Positions 12,116 to 19,870 of a DNA stretch of 64,000 nucleotides are shown here, one piece after another (positions within the stretch are counted from its first letter, which is position 1; every line of letters starts with the position of its first letter). A model generated the notes under the pieces. That model was not told where the DNA came from. It searched no databases and was given only the letters and a program-made list of their open reading frames with translations. Source of the DNA: Sanguibacter suaedae (GTDB taxonomy: Bacteria > Actinomycetota > Actinomycetes > Actinomycetales > Cellulomonadaceae); NCBI RefSeq assembly GCF_016342785.1, contig NZ_JAEINH010000013.1, forward strand, positions 1 to 64,000, read 5' to 3'. The translations under genes were made by a program, and so were the position numbers.

Positions 12116-12326
12116 ACCTTAACGGCGCCCCCGGGGGAGACGCCGTGAAGGTCAGCGGGGCGGGGTTATCAAGCGTGCAACGTCGTCGCTGCTACGGGAC
12201 CAGCCCGGTCAGCGCGTCCTATGCGTGGATGGTTCGCGCGTGGGTTCCGCTCGCCCTGTGTGCTGTTGTGCTTCCCTTTCTACTCCTGTCCCGGCCCCGT
12301 GGGAAGGGGTGCATCGGGGTGATTCG

Positions 12327-13148
12327 TCAGGCTGCCCGGGAGCTGCGGCGCAGGGCGCGGACGGTGAGGACGGCGGCGACGCCCACCGCGACGGCGGCGA
12401 CGCTGGTCAGGACCGACGCGCGGGGTGACAGGCCTCGTCGGAGGGTCACGGGACGCTCGAAGGTGAGGACGCCCCAGCCCTTCTCGGCGGCGGCGCGGCG
12501 CATGGTGCGGTCCGGGTTGACGGCGAACCCGTGGCCGACGACCTCGAGCATGGGGGCGTCGGTGATGGAGTCGGAGTACGCGTAGGACCCGGCGAGGTCG
12601 TAACCGCGCTCCTCGGCGAGCTCGAGGATGGCGGTGGCCTTGTGCGGGCCGTACGCGTAGAAGTCCATGTGGCCGGTGTACCGGCCGTCCTCGACCTGCA
12701 TGCGGGACGCGATGGAGTGGTCCGCGCCGAGGACCGCGGCGATGGGTTCGACGAGCTCGACGCCCGACGCGGACACGATGACGACGTCGCGGCCCGCGGC
12801 GTGGTGGGACGCGATGAGGTCCACGGCCTCGGCGTACACGTACGGGTCGATGTACTCGTGGAGGGTCTCGGCGACGATGGTGGACACCTGGTCCACGGGC
12901 CACCCGGCGACCATGTTCGACAGGTGGGCGCGCATGCGTTCGGTCTGGTCCTCGTCGGCGTTGCCCACCATGTAGAGGAAGTGGGCGTAGGCGCTGCGCA
13001 GCACGCTGGCCCTGGTGAGGAGGCCGCCGGCGTAGAACGGCTTGGAGAAGGCGGCGGCGGACGAGGTCGCGATGATCGTCTTGTCGAGGTCGAAGAACGC
13101 GGCGGTGGGCCGCGACCCGTGGGCGGGGTTCTCGGTGTCGAGGGTCAC
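12327..13148 (-). CDS. HAD-IB family hydrolase (SerB-like phosphatase)
   Basis: A 273-residue haloacid-dehalogenase phosphatase of subfamily IB. The nucleophile motif is FFDLDKT (Asp20), motif II is VIVSASG, and the later acidic motif is AYSDSITDAPML. The C-terminus carries one predicted membrane helix (VLTSVAAVAVGVAAVLTVRAL), so the enzyme is probably membrane-tethered. The orthologous SerB-like gene (Rv3661 in M. tuberculosis) also sits divergently beside the Ssd/Tad cluster. The substrate is unknown; phosphoserine and lysophospholipid phosphates are alternatives in the family. GTG at 13148 lies six bases after a TAGGCT box, so the mRNA is probably leaderless. Confidence 0.92.
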   Translation of the reverse strand: MTLDTENPAHGSRPTAAFFDLDKTIIATSSAAAFSKPFYAGGLLTRASVLRSAYAHFLYMVGNADEDQTERMRAHLSNMVAGWPVDQVSTIVAETLHEYIDPYVYAEAVDLIASHHAAGRDVVIVSASGVELVEPIAAVLGADHSIASRMQVEDGRYTGHMDFYAYGPHKATAILELAEERGYDLAGSYAYSDSITDAPMLEVVGHGFAVNPDRTMRRAAAEKGWGVLTFERPVTLRRGLSPRASVLTSVAAVAVGVAAVLTVRALRRSSRAA

Positions 13149-13154
13149 GGGGTG

Positions 13155-13160
13155 AGCCTA
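13155..13160 (-). promoter_or_regulatory. -10 box of HAD-IB gene, leaderless
   Basis: TAGGCT on the minus strand is followed by six bases and then the GTG start codon, placing the transcription start at the initiation codon. Confidence 0.55.
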
Positions 13161-13283
13161 TCGGTCGTGGTCGTCGTGGTGGTGGGAGGTTCGTCGTCCC
13201 CCACAGGCGGGGCGTGCTGCGCGCGGTGCACAGGAGCGTGTCCTCGGGCACGCGTCACCGGGCTCCGTCGGCAGCCTGACCGG

Positions 13284-14087
13284 GTGGACGAGAGACGCGG
13301 ACGAGGACAGTGGCGCGACGGCACCGGGCGTGGGCGGACCGCGCCCGAGGGCGCGGCGCGGAGCGGCCCGCACCTGGGCGTGGTCGGTGCGTGCGGTGGG
13401 GCGGGCGCGTCCGTGCTCGCGGCCGCTCTCGCGCGTGTCGCCGCCCGGGCCGACGATCGTGCGCTGCTCGTCGACGGCGACGCCCGGGGTGGCGGGCTCG
13501 ACGTCCTCCTCGGCATCGAGGACGACCCCGGCCTGCGGTGGCCGGACCTCCACGCCGCGCGCGGCGAGGTCTCCGCCGAGGACGTCGTCCCCCTGCTCCC
13601 CGCCTGGCACGGGGTCCGCGTGCTCAGCGCCGACCGCACCCGACCCTGGGCCCTTACCCCCGACGTCCCCACGGACGTCCTGCGAGCCCTGCAGCGCACC
13701 GGCGACGTCGTCGTCCACGACCTGCGGGCACCCGACCTCGCCGCGTGGGCCGACCGCTGCACCGCCGTGGTCGTCGTCGCCCGCTGCGACCTCACCTCCG
13801 TCGCCGGGGCCGTCGCCCTGCGCGACGCCCTGGGGGCCACACCCGCGGGCCTCGTGGTCCGCGGACCCGCACCCGGCAGGCTCGGTGCCCACGACGTCGC
13901 CGACGCCACCGGCCTCCCGCTCTGGGGCGAGGTCCGGCGCGACCGGGCCCTCCCCGGTGCCGTCGAGCGCGGCGAGGGACCACCCGTGCGGGCCCGCCGC
14001 GGGGCCGGCGGCGACCTGCGTCGCACCGCCGTCGCGCTCCTCACCCACGCGCGCGCCTTCGCCGCACGCGCCCCGGTGGCCCCGTGA
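13284..14087 (+). CDS. Ssd/CpaE-like P-loop protein of the Tad cluster
   Basis: A 267-residue protein of the actinobacterial CpaE-homologue family (Rv3660c/Ssd type), a MinD/ParA-like fold that heads Tad pilus operons and may position the machinery. The Walker A region reads GACGGAGASVLAAALA: it keeps the glycines but lacks the P-loop lysine. VLLVDGDARGGGLDVLLG (here ALLVDGDARGGG) is the second nucleotide-site strand. Loss of the lysine suggests weak or no ATP hydrolysis. GTG 13284 is the best-placed start; GTG 13380 would begin directly at the first strand. The stop overlaps the tadA start (GTGA). Confidence 0.85.
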   Translation: MDERRGRGQWRDGTGRGRTAPEGAARSGPHLGVVGACGGAGASVLAAALARVAARADDRALLVDGDARGGGLDVLLGIEDDPGLRWPDLHAARGEVSAEDVVPLLPAWHGVRVLSADRTRPWALTPDVPTDVLRALQRTGDVVVHDLRAPDLAAWADRCTAVVVVARCDLTSVAGAVALRDALGATPAGLVVRGPAPGRLGAHDVADATGLPLWGEVRRDRALPGAVERGEGPPVRARRGAGGDLRRTAVALLTHARAFAARAPVAP

Positions 14088-15247
14088 ACGACGACCTCCT
14101 GCGCACCGTCCGCGCCCACCTCGCGCGCACCGGCGGTCGTCCCACCCCCGACGACGTCGTCACGGCTCTGCGCGCCAGCGGCGTCGTCCTCGGCACCCTC
14201 GCCCTCGAGGAGATGGTCCGCGAGGTGCGCGCCGAGCTCCTCGGCGCAGGCCCCCTCCAGCACCTCCTCGACGACCCCGACGTCACCGACGTCCTCGTGA
14301 ACTCACCCCACGACGTCTGGGTGGACCGCGGGCGCGGCCTCGAACGCACCGACCTCGACCTCGGGACGCCCGGCGCGGTCCGCGAGCTCGCCGTCCGCCT
14401 CGCCGCCGCGGGCGGGCAACGCCTCGACGACGCCAGCCCCACGGTCGACGCCCGCCTCGCCGACGGCACCCGCCTCCACGCCCTCCTCGCACCCCTGTGC
14501 GCCACCGGTGCCGTGATCTCCCTGCGCACCGTCCGCGCCCGCGCCTTCACCCTCGACGACCTCGTGACCCGCTGGATGATCCCGCCCACCTGGGAACCCG
14601 TCCTGCGCGCCCTCGTCGACGAACGCGCCAGCTTCCTCGTCACCGGCGCCACCGGCACCGGGAAGACCACCCTCCTCGCCACGCTCCTGTCCCTCGTCGA
14701 CCCCGCTGAGCGCATCGTCACCATCGAGGAAGCCCACGAGCTCACCCCGCACCACCCGCACGTCGTGGCCCTCGCCGCACGCCACGCCAACGTCGAGGGC
14801 AGCGGCACCGTCACCCTGAGCGACCTCGTCCGCAACGCCCTGCGCATGCGCCCCGACCGCATCGTCCTCGGCGAGTGCCGCGGGCCCGAGGTCCGCGACG
14901 TCCTCACCGCACTGAACACCGGGCACTCCGGCGGGTGCGCCACCCTCCACGCCAACACCGCCGCCGACGTCCCCGCCCGCCTCGAGGCGCTCGGCGCGCT
15001 CGCGGGCATGACCCGGGAGAGCCTCGCCGCGCAGGCCCTCTCGGCGCTCGACGCCGTGGTCCACCTGCGCCGCGAGGTCGCCGCCGACGGCACCCGGCGG
15101 CGGTTCGTCGGCGAGATCGCCGTGGTCCGTCGGGGTGCGGGCGACCGGTTCGTGGTCCGGCCGGCCCTCACCTGGAACGGGGTGGGCGCCCCGCAGGAGC
15201 ACGACGAGTGGTCCGGGCTCGCCCACCGGCTGGGGTTCGCAGCGTGA
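14084..15247 (+). CDS. tadA: TadA-family secretion ATPase
   Basis: A 387-residue type II/IV secretion ATPase powering assembly of the Tad/Flp system at the inner face of the membrane. Visible are the Walker A VTGATGTGKTTLL, the Asp box RIVTIEEAHEL, the Walker B region PDRIVLGECRGPEV and the His box SGGCATLHANTA. It matches the helicase/secretion-neighbourhood ATPase family (Rv3659c type). It starts at GTG 14084, overlapping the upstream stop by four bases, and its own stop overlaps tadB in the same way, so translation is coupled along the operon. Confidence 0.95.
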   Translation: MNDDLLRTVRAHLARTGGRPTPDDVVTALRASGVVLGTLALEEMVREVRAELLGAGPLQHLLDDPDVTDVLVNSPHDVWVDRGRGLERTDLDLGTPGAVRELAVRLAAAGGQRLDDASPTVDARLADGTRLHALLAPLCATGAVISLRTVRARAFTLDDLVTRWMIPPTWEPVLRALVDERASFLVTGATGTGKTTLLATLLSLVDPAERIVTIEEAHELTPHHPHVVALAARHANVEGSGTVTLSDLVRNALRMRPDRIVLGECRGPEVRDVLTALNTGHSGGCATLHANTAADVPARLEALGALAGMTRESLAAQALSALDAVVHLRREVAADGTRRRFVGEIAVVRRGAGDRFVVRPALTWNGVGAPQEHDEWSGLAHRLGFAA

Positions 15248-15990
15248 GCGCGGCGCTCGGTACCGGGGCGCTCGTCGCCCTCGGGGTGGTCGCCGCGTCC
15301 CGCCCGCCCGGCAGGCCGTGGCACCACGTCGCCGGCCGCGCCACGCGCGGTGACCGGCTCCGCGCCGTCCTGCACCGGGTGCGCACCGACCTCCATCGTG
15401 ACGACGCCGCCGACGGCCCGCCGCCCGCGGAGGTGATCGTCACCCACGTGGCCGCGCTGCTCCGCGGCGGGTTGCCGCCCGTCACCGCGTGGCAGGGCGT
15501 CGACGGGGTGCTCGTCGGGCCCGACGGCATCCCCGACACCGACAGCCTCGCCCGACGCATCGGCACCGCACACCCTCCCGGCCTGCGAGGTCTCCTCGCC
15601 CGCCTCACGGGCGCGGAGGCCGCACCGAGCGACGCAGCCCGGTCCCAGGCCGCGGCCGTCGTCGCCGCGTGCCGGCTCGCCGCCGACGTCGGGGCACCCC
15701 TCGCCACCGTCCTCGAGTCCGTGGTCGCGACGCTCGTGGCGGCCGCCGAGGCCTCGGCGGAGCGGGACGCTGCGCTCGCCGGTCCACGGACGACGGCACG
15801 CATCCTCCTGTGGTTGCCCGCGGTGGGCGTCGTGCTCGGCATGGCGCTCGGTGCGGATCCGCTGGGCCTGGTCCTCGCAGGCGGGCCCGGGGCGGTGGGC
15901 CCCGTCCTCGGTCTGGTGCTCCTCGCCGTGGGGCGCGCGTGGACGCGTCGACTGGTCGACGGCGCGCGGCGGGCGGGGGCGCCGGGATGA
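15244..15990 (+). CDS. tadB: TadB-like membrane protein
   Basis: A 248-residue inner-membrane platform protein with a type II secretion F-like core. There is an N-terminal hydrophobic segment, a cytoplasmic helical region (AEVIVTHVAALLRGG ... GAPLATVLESVVATLVAAAE) and two C-terminal membrane helices around ARILLWLPAVGVVLGMALGA. In Tad systems TadB and TadC form the membrane platform driven by TadA. GTGA and ATGA four-base overlaps on both sides place it firmly in the operon. Confidence 0.88.
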   Translation: MSAALGTGALVALGVVAASRPPGRPWHHVAGRATRGDRLRAVLHRVRTDLHRDDAADGPPPAEVIVTHVAALLRGGLPPVTAWQGVDGVLVGPDGIPDTDSLARRIGTAHPPGLRGLLARLTGAEAAPSDAARSQAAAVVAACRLAADVGAPLATVLESVVATLVAAAEASAERDAALAGPRTTARILLWLPAVGVVLGMALGADPLGLVLAGGPGAVGPVLGLVLLAVGRAWTRRLVDGARRAGAPG

Positions 15991-16574
15991 CGCCGGTCGT
16001 GGCGGGGGTGGTGGTCGCGGTGCTCGTCGGTGTCGGCTGCGCGCCGTGGTCCGCCGGGCGGTCGCGGGCGTCGCGCGTCGGGGTGGGACGTGGTGCGCGG
16101 TCGCGGCGGGTGCGGGGCGGGCAGGGTGGCGCTGCGGGGGAGTCCGCGGTGGAACTCACGGTCGTCGTCGACCTCCTCGCCGCCGCGATCGGGGCCGGGG
16201 CCGCCCTGCCGAGGTCGGTCGCCTGCGCGGGGGATGCGCTCGGCGGGCCGGACGGGGCGGCGCTGCGGGGCGTGGGGTCTGCCCTGCTGCTCGGGACGGA
16301 CTGGGACACGGCGTGGTCGGCCGCCCCCGCACGGTTCCGGCCCGTCGCCGACGCCCTGCGGACGGCGTGGACGCACGGCGCCGCGCCCCGGGACGCGCTG
16401 CGGCTCGCGGCGGCACAGGTCGCGCAGGACGCCCGGGCCCGCTCCCGGACGGCAGCGGCGCGGCTGGCGGTGCGGCTCGTCCTCCCCCTCGGGGCGTGCT
16501 TCCTGCCGGCCTTCGTCCTCGTGGGGCTCGTGCCCGTGCTCCTCGCCCTCGGCAGCGGGGTCCTCGGGGGATGA
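15987..16574 (+). CDS. tadC: TadC-like membrane protein
   Basis: A 195-residue second platform protein with a type II secretion F-like domain: N-terminal helix (PVVAGVVVAVLVGVGC), VELTVVVDLLAAAIGAGAAL, the helical bundle ALRLAAAQVAQDARARSRT and a C-terminal hydrophobic pair (LVLPLGACFLPAFVLVGLVP). It is shorter than proteobacterial TadC, as usual in Actinobacteria. The start ATG overlaps the tadB stop. A 209-base gap separates it from the pilin-like gene, leaving room for an internal promoter or RNA structure that is not resolved here. Confidence 0.88.
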   Translation: MTPVVAGVVVAVLVGVGCAPWSAGRSRASRVGVGRGARSRRVRGGQGGAAGESAVELTVVVDLLAAAIGAGAALPRSVACAGDALGGPDGAALRGVGSALLLGTDWDTAWSAAPARFRPVADALRTAWTHGAAPRDALRLAAAQVAQDARARSRTAAARLAVRLVLPLGACFLPAFVLVGLVPVLLALGSGVLGG

Positions 16575-16783
16575 CGGCTCTCGGTGACGGTGCGGGACGC
16601 GGTGACGGGTCCCGCGGCTGGTCGCCCACAGTCTCGGGCGCCGTCCGACGGTCCACACCGGCCCGGTGGGCGGCGTCGGCGGCGGGGGCGCACGGGCCAG
16701 TCTCGACGCACCGCACCGACCTGGTGCGGGGGACGCGCACCGGCACGCCGGGCGTGGCCCGACACCCAGTGGAAGGACCAGCC

Positions 16784-16984
16784 ATGAAAGCCCTCACCCG
16801 CACCATCCGGACCCGCGTCGAGGAGATCCGGGAGCGCCCCGACGCGGGCCTCGCGACCGCCGAGTACGCGATCGCGACCATCGCCGCCGTGGGCTTCGCG
16901 GGGCTCCTCATCACGGTCCTCAAGAGCGAGACCGTCCGCGGGCTCCTCACGAGCCTCATCACCTCGGCGCTGAGCGTCGCGTGA
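16784..16984 (+). CDS. DUF4244 Flp-pilin-like small protein
   Basis: 66 residues with a basic N-terminus and a single hydrophobic helix (AEYAIATIAAVGFAGLLITVL) preceded by an acidic residue and GLATAEYA, the layout of class III (Flp) prepilins. It matches DUF4244 (Rv3656c type). It is presumed to be the major subunit exported by TadA/B/C. No prepilin peptidase is in the window. The stop overlaps the TadE-like start (GTGA). Bases 16913-16950 recur exactly at 19314-19351. Confidence 0.9.
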   Translation: MKALTRTIRTRVEEIRERPDAGLATAEYAIATIAAVGFAGLLITVLKSETVRGLLTSLITSALSVA

Positions 16985-17349
16985 CCGTGCGCGACGACCG
17001 TGAGCGGGGCGCGGTCACGGCCGAGCTCGCGGTCGCGCTGCCCGCGGTCGTCCTCGTGCTCGTGGCCGTCCTGCTCACGTGCGTCGCGGGCATCACGCAG
17101 ATGCGCACGTCGGACGCCGCCCGGGCTGCGGCCCGGGCGGCCGCGGCCGGGGAGGACGACGCACAGGTGGTCGCCGTCGCCACGCACGTCGGCGGTGCCG
17201 AGGCCTCGGTGTCGGTATCGAGGGCGGACCCGTGGGTCACCGTGACCGTGGCGACGCCGGTCGCGGGTGGGTGGCTGGGTGGGTTCACGGCATCGGCGGA
17301 GTCGAGCGCGTGGCTGGAGTCCGCCGTCGCGGCCGAGGGCGTCCCGTGA
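16981..17349 (+). CDS. TadE-like protein
   Basis: A 122-residue protein with the TadE-like start RGAVTAELAVALPAVVLVLVAVLL: a short basic N-terminus, a Glu at pilin position +5 and one membrane helix, followed by a small extracytoplasmic region. Probably a minor pseudopilin of the Flp/Tad apparatus (Rv3655c position). It starts at GTG 16981 inside the stop of the DUF4244 gene and ends in a GTGA overlap with the next gene. Confidence 0.88.
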   Translation: MTVRDDRERGAVTAELAVALPAVVLVLVAVLLTCVAGITQMRTSDAARAAARAAAAGEDDAQVVAVATHVGGAEASVSVSRADPWVTVTVATPVAGGWLGGFTASAESSAWLESAVAAEGVP

Positions 17350-17702
17350 CCGGGTGGGTGCGGGACGACCGGGGGAGCGGCACGGTGCTCATGCTCGCCG
17401 TCGTGTGCGTCCTCGTGGTCCTCGCCGGCGCGGTCGCGCTCCTCGCCGGGTCCGCGAGCGCTCGCGGGGCGGCGCAGGCGGCCGCGGACCTCGCCGCCCT
17501 CGGAGCCGCCGGAGCGGACATGCACGCGAGCGGCGACCCGTGCGGCCGGGCGACCGAGGTGGCGCAGCGCAACAGGGCGACGGTCACCGCGTGCGTCGCC
17601 GAGGGCGACGGCATCTACACGATCACGACGACCGCACCCGCCCCGGCGGGCCGGAGCGCGACGGCGACCGCGAGGGCCGGGCCCGCGTCGGCTGCGGGAT
17701 GA
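17346..17702 (+). CDS. Rv3654c-family TadE-like protein
   Basis: A 118-residue protein of the helicase/secretion-neighbourhood TadE-like family. It opens with DDRGSGTVLMLAVVCVLVVLAGAVALLAG, one membrane helix, and then the Ala-rich QAAADLAALGAAGAD and paired cysteines (DPC, TAC). It is the last gene of the coupled operon. Its final bases (17657-17690) recur exactly at 19578-19611 in a decayed copy. The neighbouring DUF1998 helicase that names the family is 16 kb away here. Confidence 0.88.
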   Translation: MTGWVRDDRGSGTVLMLAVVCVLVVLAGAVALLAGSASARGAAQAAADLAALGAAGADMHASGDPCGRATEVAQRNRATVTACVAEGDGIYTITTTAPAPAGRSATATARAGPASAAG

Positions 17703-17709
17703 TCAGGTG
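17700..17709 (+). repeat. 10-bp direct repeat, left copy
   Basis: TGATCAGGTG spans the stop codon of the last Tad gene and recurs at 21339-21348. The pair brackets the accessory segment and could be a target duplication or recombination scar, but ten bases are weak evidence alone. Confidence 0.4.
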
Positions 17710-18042
17710 GCGGGCGCGTTCACGGCGGGCGGGACGGGATGGCCTCGAGGATTGCAGCTAGCCGCAAGGCGAACTCGTACAGGTAGACCGGTGTACGGCG
17801 CGTGCATTTTGTGATGATTTCGGTGGGTGCTCTGCGGGCTAGGTGATCGACACGACTCACTCGCTCTCTACAGTCGGTCGAATCGAGCGCGTGCGCGTGG
17901 TCGAGGACCACGACGACGATCTCGGCTCGCCTACCGCATCTGATGCTCGGGAGGTGGGAGAGGACAATGTGTGCTCTTGACAGACCGCGCTCGGCTGCAA
18001 CCTCACCGAGAACCTGTTCATCCGGTGTCCGAAGAATAGGTT
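17703..18042. other. Intergenic, left end of accessory segment
   Basis: 340 bases with no convincing complete gene. On the minus strand, a short reading frame ends near 17720 and contains TPVYLYEFALRLAAILEAI with GC-rich third positions, possibly the tail of a lost gene. Base composition is visibly less G+C-rich than the Tad operon. No terminator with a clear long stem was found after the operon. Confidence 0.4.
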
Positions 18043-18891
18043 TCAGCGCGTCTCCTCTGAGCCGGTGCGCACGTCGCTATCGACCTGCCCCTTCAGGGCG
18101 CGGAGTTCCCGGTCCTCGGCTTCATGCCCGGGTTTGCCTACGGTCTCGAAGGGGTTCTCCGGCAGCGCAAACGCGTACGCCGCGTTGCTGAGCTTCTTGC
18201 CCTTCGTCCCTTCGCGGATGGACGCGACTATCCGCTCGGCTGTTACGGGGTCGAGGTTGCGCACGACCCGCCGCATGTTCTCGACTTGTTCCTCAGTTGC
18301 GGCCGGGACGTCGCGTTCGATCCCCAACCGGCGCTCGCCCTCGATGTGCTCGCCGAGGCGCAGCTGCCATCCGATCTGATGGACATGGCCGACTACCTCG
18401 CGCACGGCGTCGACGTCAGCCACGTCCTTAGGCGTGACTGGATCGCCCTCCGGCGAGACGTCAACGTAGAATCCCCGCTGCTTTAGCTGATTGTGGTCGC
18501 GTTGCCACTCTTCGATCGCGCCGAGGACGCGAGCGTTCTCTTCGGGATCAGACGGCTCCACGCCGAACCAATACTCCTCTGCCACCAGGAAGCGATGCAC
18601 CGCCTCGAGTTTCAGGCCGTGGTTGCCCCAGACCTTCTCGAGCCGCTCATCGATGAAGGGCTCGCCCTCGGTCGCGTAGGCCATGCGGACGCGGCGCTCG
18701 TGTAGTGCGATCGCCTTACCCGACTCCTCCATGCCGAGGATCGCCAGCGACCGCGCCAGCGGTGCACTGTCGCCCTCAAGCATCGCCACCGCCGCTTGGA
18801 GCAGACGGTCGGCGTTGGCGAGCAGAGCGTCCTGCAGCGCGGTGACCTGGCTGGGCGTGAGGTCGTGGGGGAGGTGCTGTCGGCGAGGCAT
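18043..18891 (-). CDS. AbiV-family abortive infection protein
   Basis: 282 residues. The N-terminal half matches the AbiV (HEPN-like) family: ALLANADRLLQAAVAML, then ARSLAILGMEESGKAIALHERR, the signature of a helical pair with the EE-GKA motif. Residues 60-280 are hydrophilic and helical with no membrane segment. AbiV of Lactococcus stops phage multiplication by acting on host translation; whether this divergent, longer member does so is unknown. It lies in a low-G+C accessory segment and follows a frameshifted gene on the same strand by 33 bases. The ATG at 18891 begins the conserved region; no strong ribosome-binding site is seen. Confidence 0.75.
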   Translation of the reverse strand: MPRRQHLPHDLTPSQVTALQDALLANADRLLQAAVAMLEGDSAPLARSLAILGMEESGKAIALHERRVRMAYATEGEPFIDERLEKVWGNHGLKLEAVHRFLVAEEYWFGVEPSDPEENARVLGAIEEWQRDHNQLKQRGFYVDVSPEGDPVTPKDVADVDAVREVVGHVHQIGWQLRLGEHIEGERRLGIERDVPAATEEQVENMRRVVRNLDPVTAERIVASIREGTKGKKLSNAAYAFALPENPFETVGKPGHEAEDRELRALKGQVDSDVRTGSEETR

Positions 18892-18924
18892 GGGCTCAGT
18901 CTCGCCCCTCGCTCCGACAGCGGC

Positions 18925-19300
18925 CTAGCGGAGTTTGCGGAGCCAGTTCAAGATGTCACGTGCGTCGTTAGTCGAGGTGCTCGACCCTCCGCTCTGGCCG
19001 TCGTCGTCCGTATGCGACGAGTCCGTCCTGATGCCGAGATCGTCGGGAAACGTTTGCGTGACGGCCACCTCGCGTCTGCACTTCCCACCGGAGTTCCTGC
19101 TGGCGTAGTTGCTGGTCCGCGGCTCGGTCTGCCCGGTAGCCGTCGAAATTTCTCACGGGGTCGGTCAATTGCAACGCCTCTTCGTCCGTGAGGCGTGCGC
19201 CGGATACCTCCAGGTGCTCGCCAATGCGCTCCTGGAGCCGCTTCTTCTCGTCCCGATCTATGTCTCTCCCCGCGTCCTGACCGGCCGCGAGAGCAGGGCG
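18925..19300 (-). pseudogene. Frameshifted, 5'-truncated gene upstream of abiV-like gene
   Basis: Two adjoining frames look coding by third-position G+C. The first, upstream on the minus strand (about 19300-19150), encodes KRLQERIGEHLEVSGARL. The second (19152-18925) encodes EVAVTQTFPDDLGI ... DARDILNWLRKLR and a TAG stop. The second frame has a TGA immediately upstream and no ATG, so a frameshift near 19150 is the simplest reading. The 5' end runs into the decayed Tad copy, which suggests it was cut off by recombination. The alternative is a short intact gene from an internal GTG (about 47 residues). Function unknown. Confidence 0.4.
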
Positions 19301-19313
19301 GGAACGCAGCCCG

Positions 19314-19611
19314 ACGGTCCTCAAGAGCGAGACCGTCCGCGGGCTCCTCACTGGCCCTATCACCTCGGCGCTGTGCTTCGCGTGACGGTGCGCGACGACC
19401 GTGAGCGTGGTGCGGCGGTCGCAGCCGAACGTGCGGTCGCGCTGCCCGCGTCGTTCTCCTGCTCGTGGCCGTCCTGCCTACGCGCGTCGCGGAGAACTCG
19501 CAGATGCGCACGTCCGCCGTCGCCCGAGCTACGGCCCCAGCGGCTGCGGCGGGGGATGACGACGCGGCAGGCGGGACCGCGACGGCGACCGCGAGGGCCG
19601 GGCCCGCGTCG
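19314..19611 (+). pseudogene. Decayed partial duplicate of the 3' Tad operon
   Basis: Bases 19314-19351 equal 16913-16950 exactly (end of the DUF4244 gene). The following ~210 bases track the start of the TadE-like gene with many substitutions and indels. Bases 19578-19611 equal 17657-17690 exactly (end of the Rv3654c-like gene). About 490 bases in between are missing. Reading frames are broken, so none of the three genes is functional here. Confidence 0.85.
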
Positions 19612-19870
19612 CGTGCGGTGTCCGAGACGCCTGACCGCCGCGGCTGAAGCCGCCACGCGTCAGCACAGGCGGGCAACCATGGTGAGATTCCGAGGCCAAC
19701 GAGGAGCGCGCGATGCTTCAAGGTAGCCACGGCTAAGAGGGCGCGACGACGGCCCGTCGATGCGGTTCGTTGTGTCGCGAGACGAAAGCAATCAAGTTGT
19801 AGACATATCATTGCCGGGCGAGCCTCGGGTGTGTTGAGGAGTCCGTAGTGCATCTCTTGGTGGAACGCGG
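19612..19870. other. Intergenic, A+T-richer spacer
   Basis: About 260 bases between the Tad remnant and the coiled-coil gene. Composition becomes clearly A+T-richer after 19740. No gene, hairpin or clear promoter box stands out. Confidence 0.35.

Noticed and set aside
12116-12326. Possible small RNA or gene in the gap before malic enzyme
   Set aside because: No coding frame with sensible codon use and only weak hairpins; it most likely holds the malic enzyme promoter.
17720-17911. 63-residue minus-strand frame at the left end of the insert
   Set aside because: No ribosome site, no family and mixed codon usage; at most its last ~25 codons look coding, so it is mentioned only within the intergenic entry.
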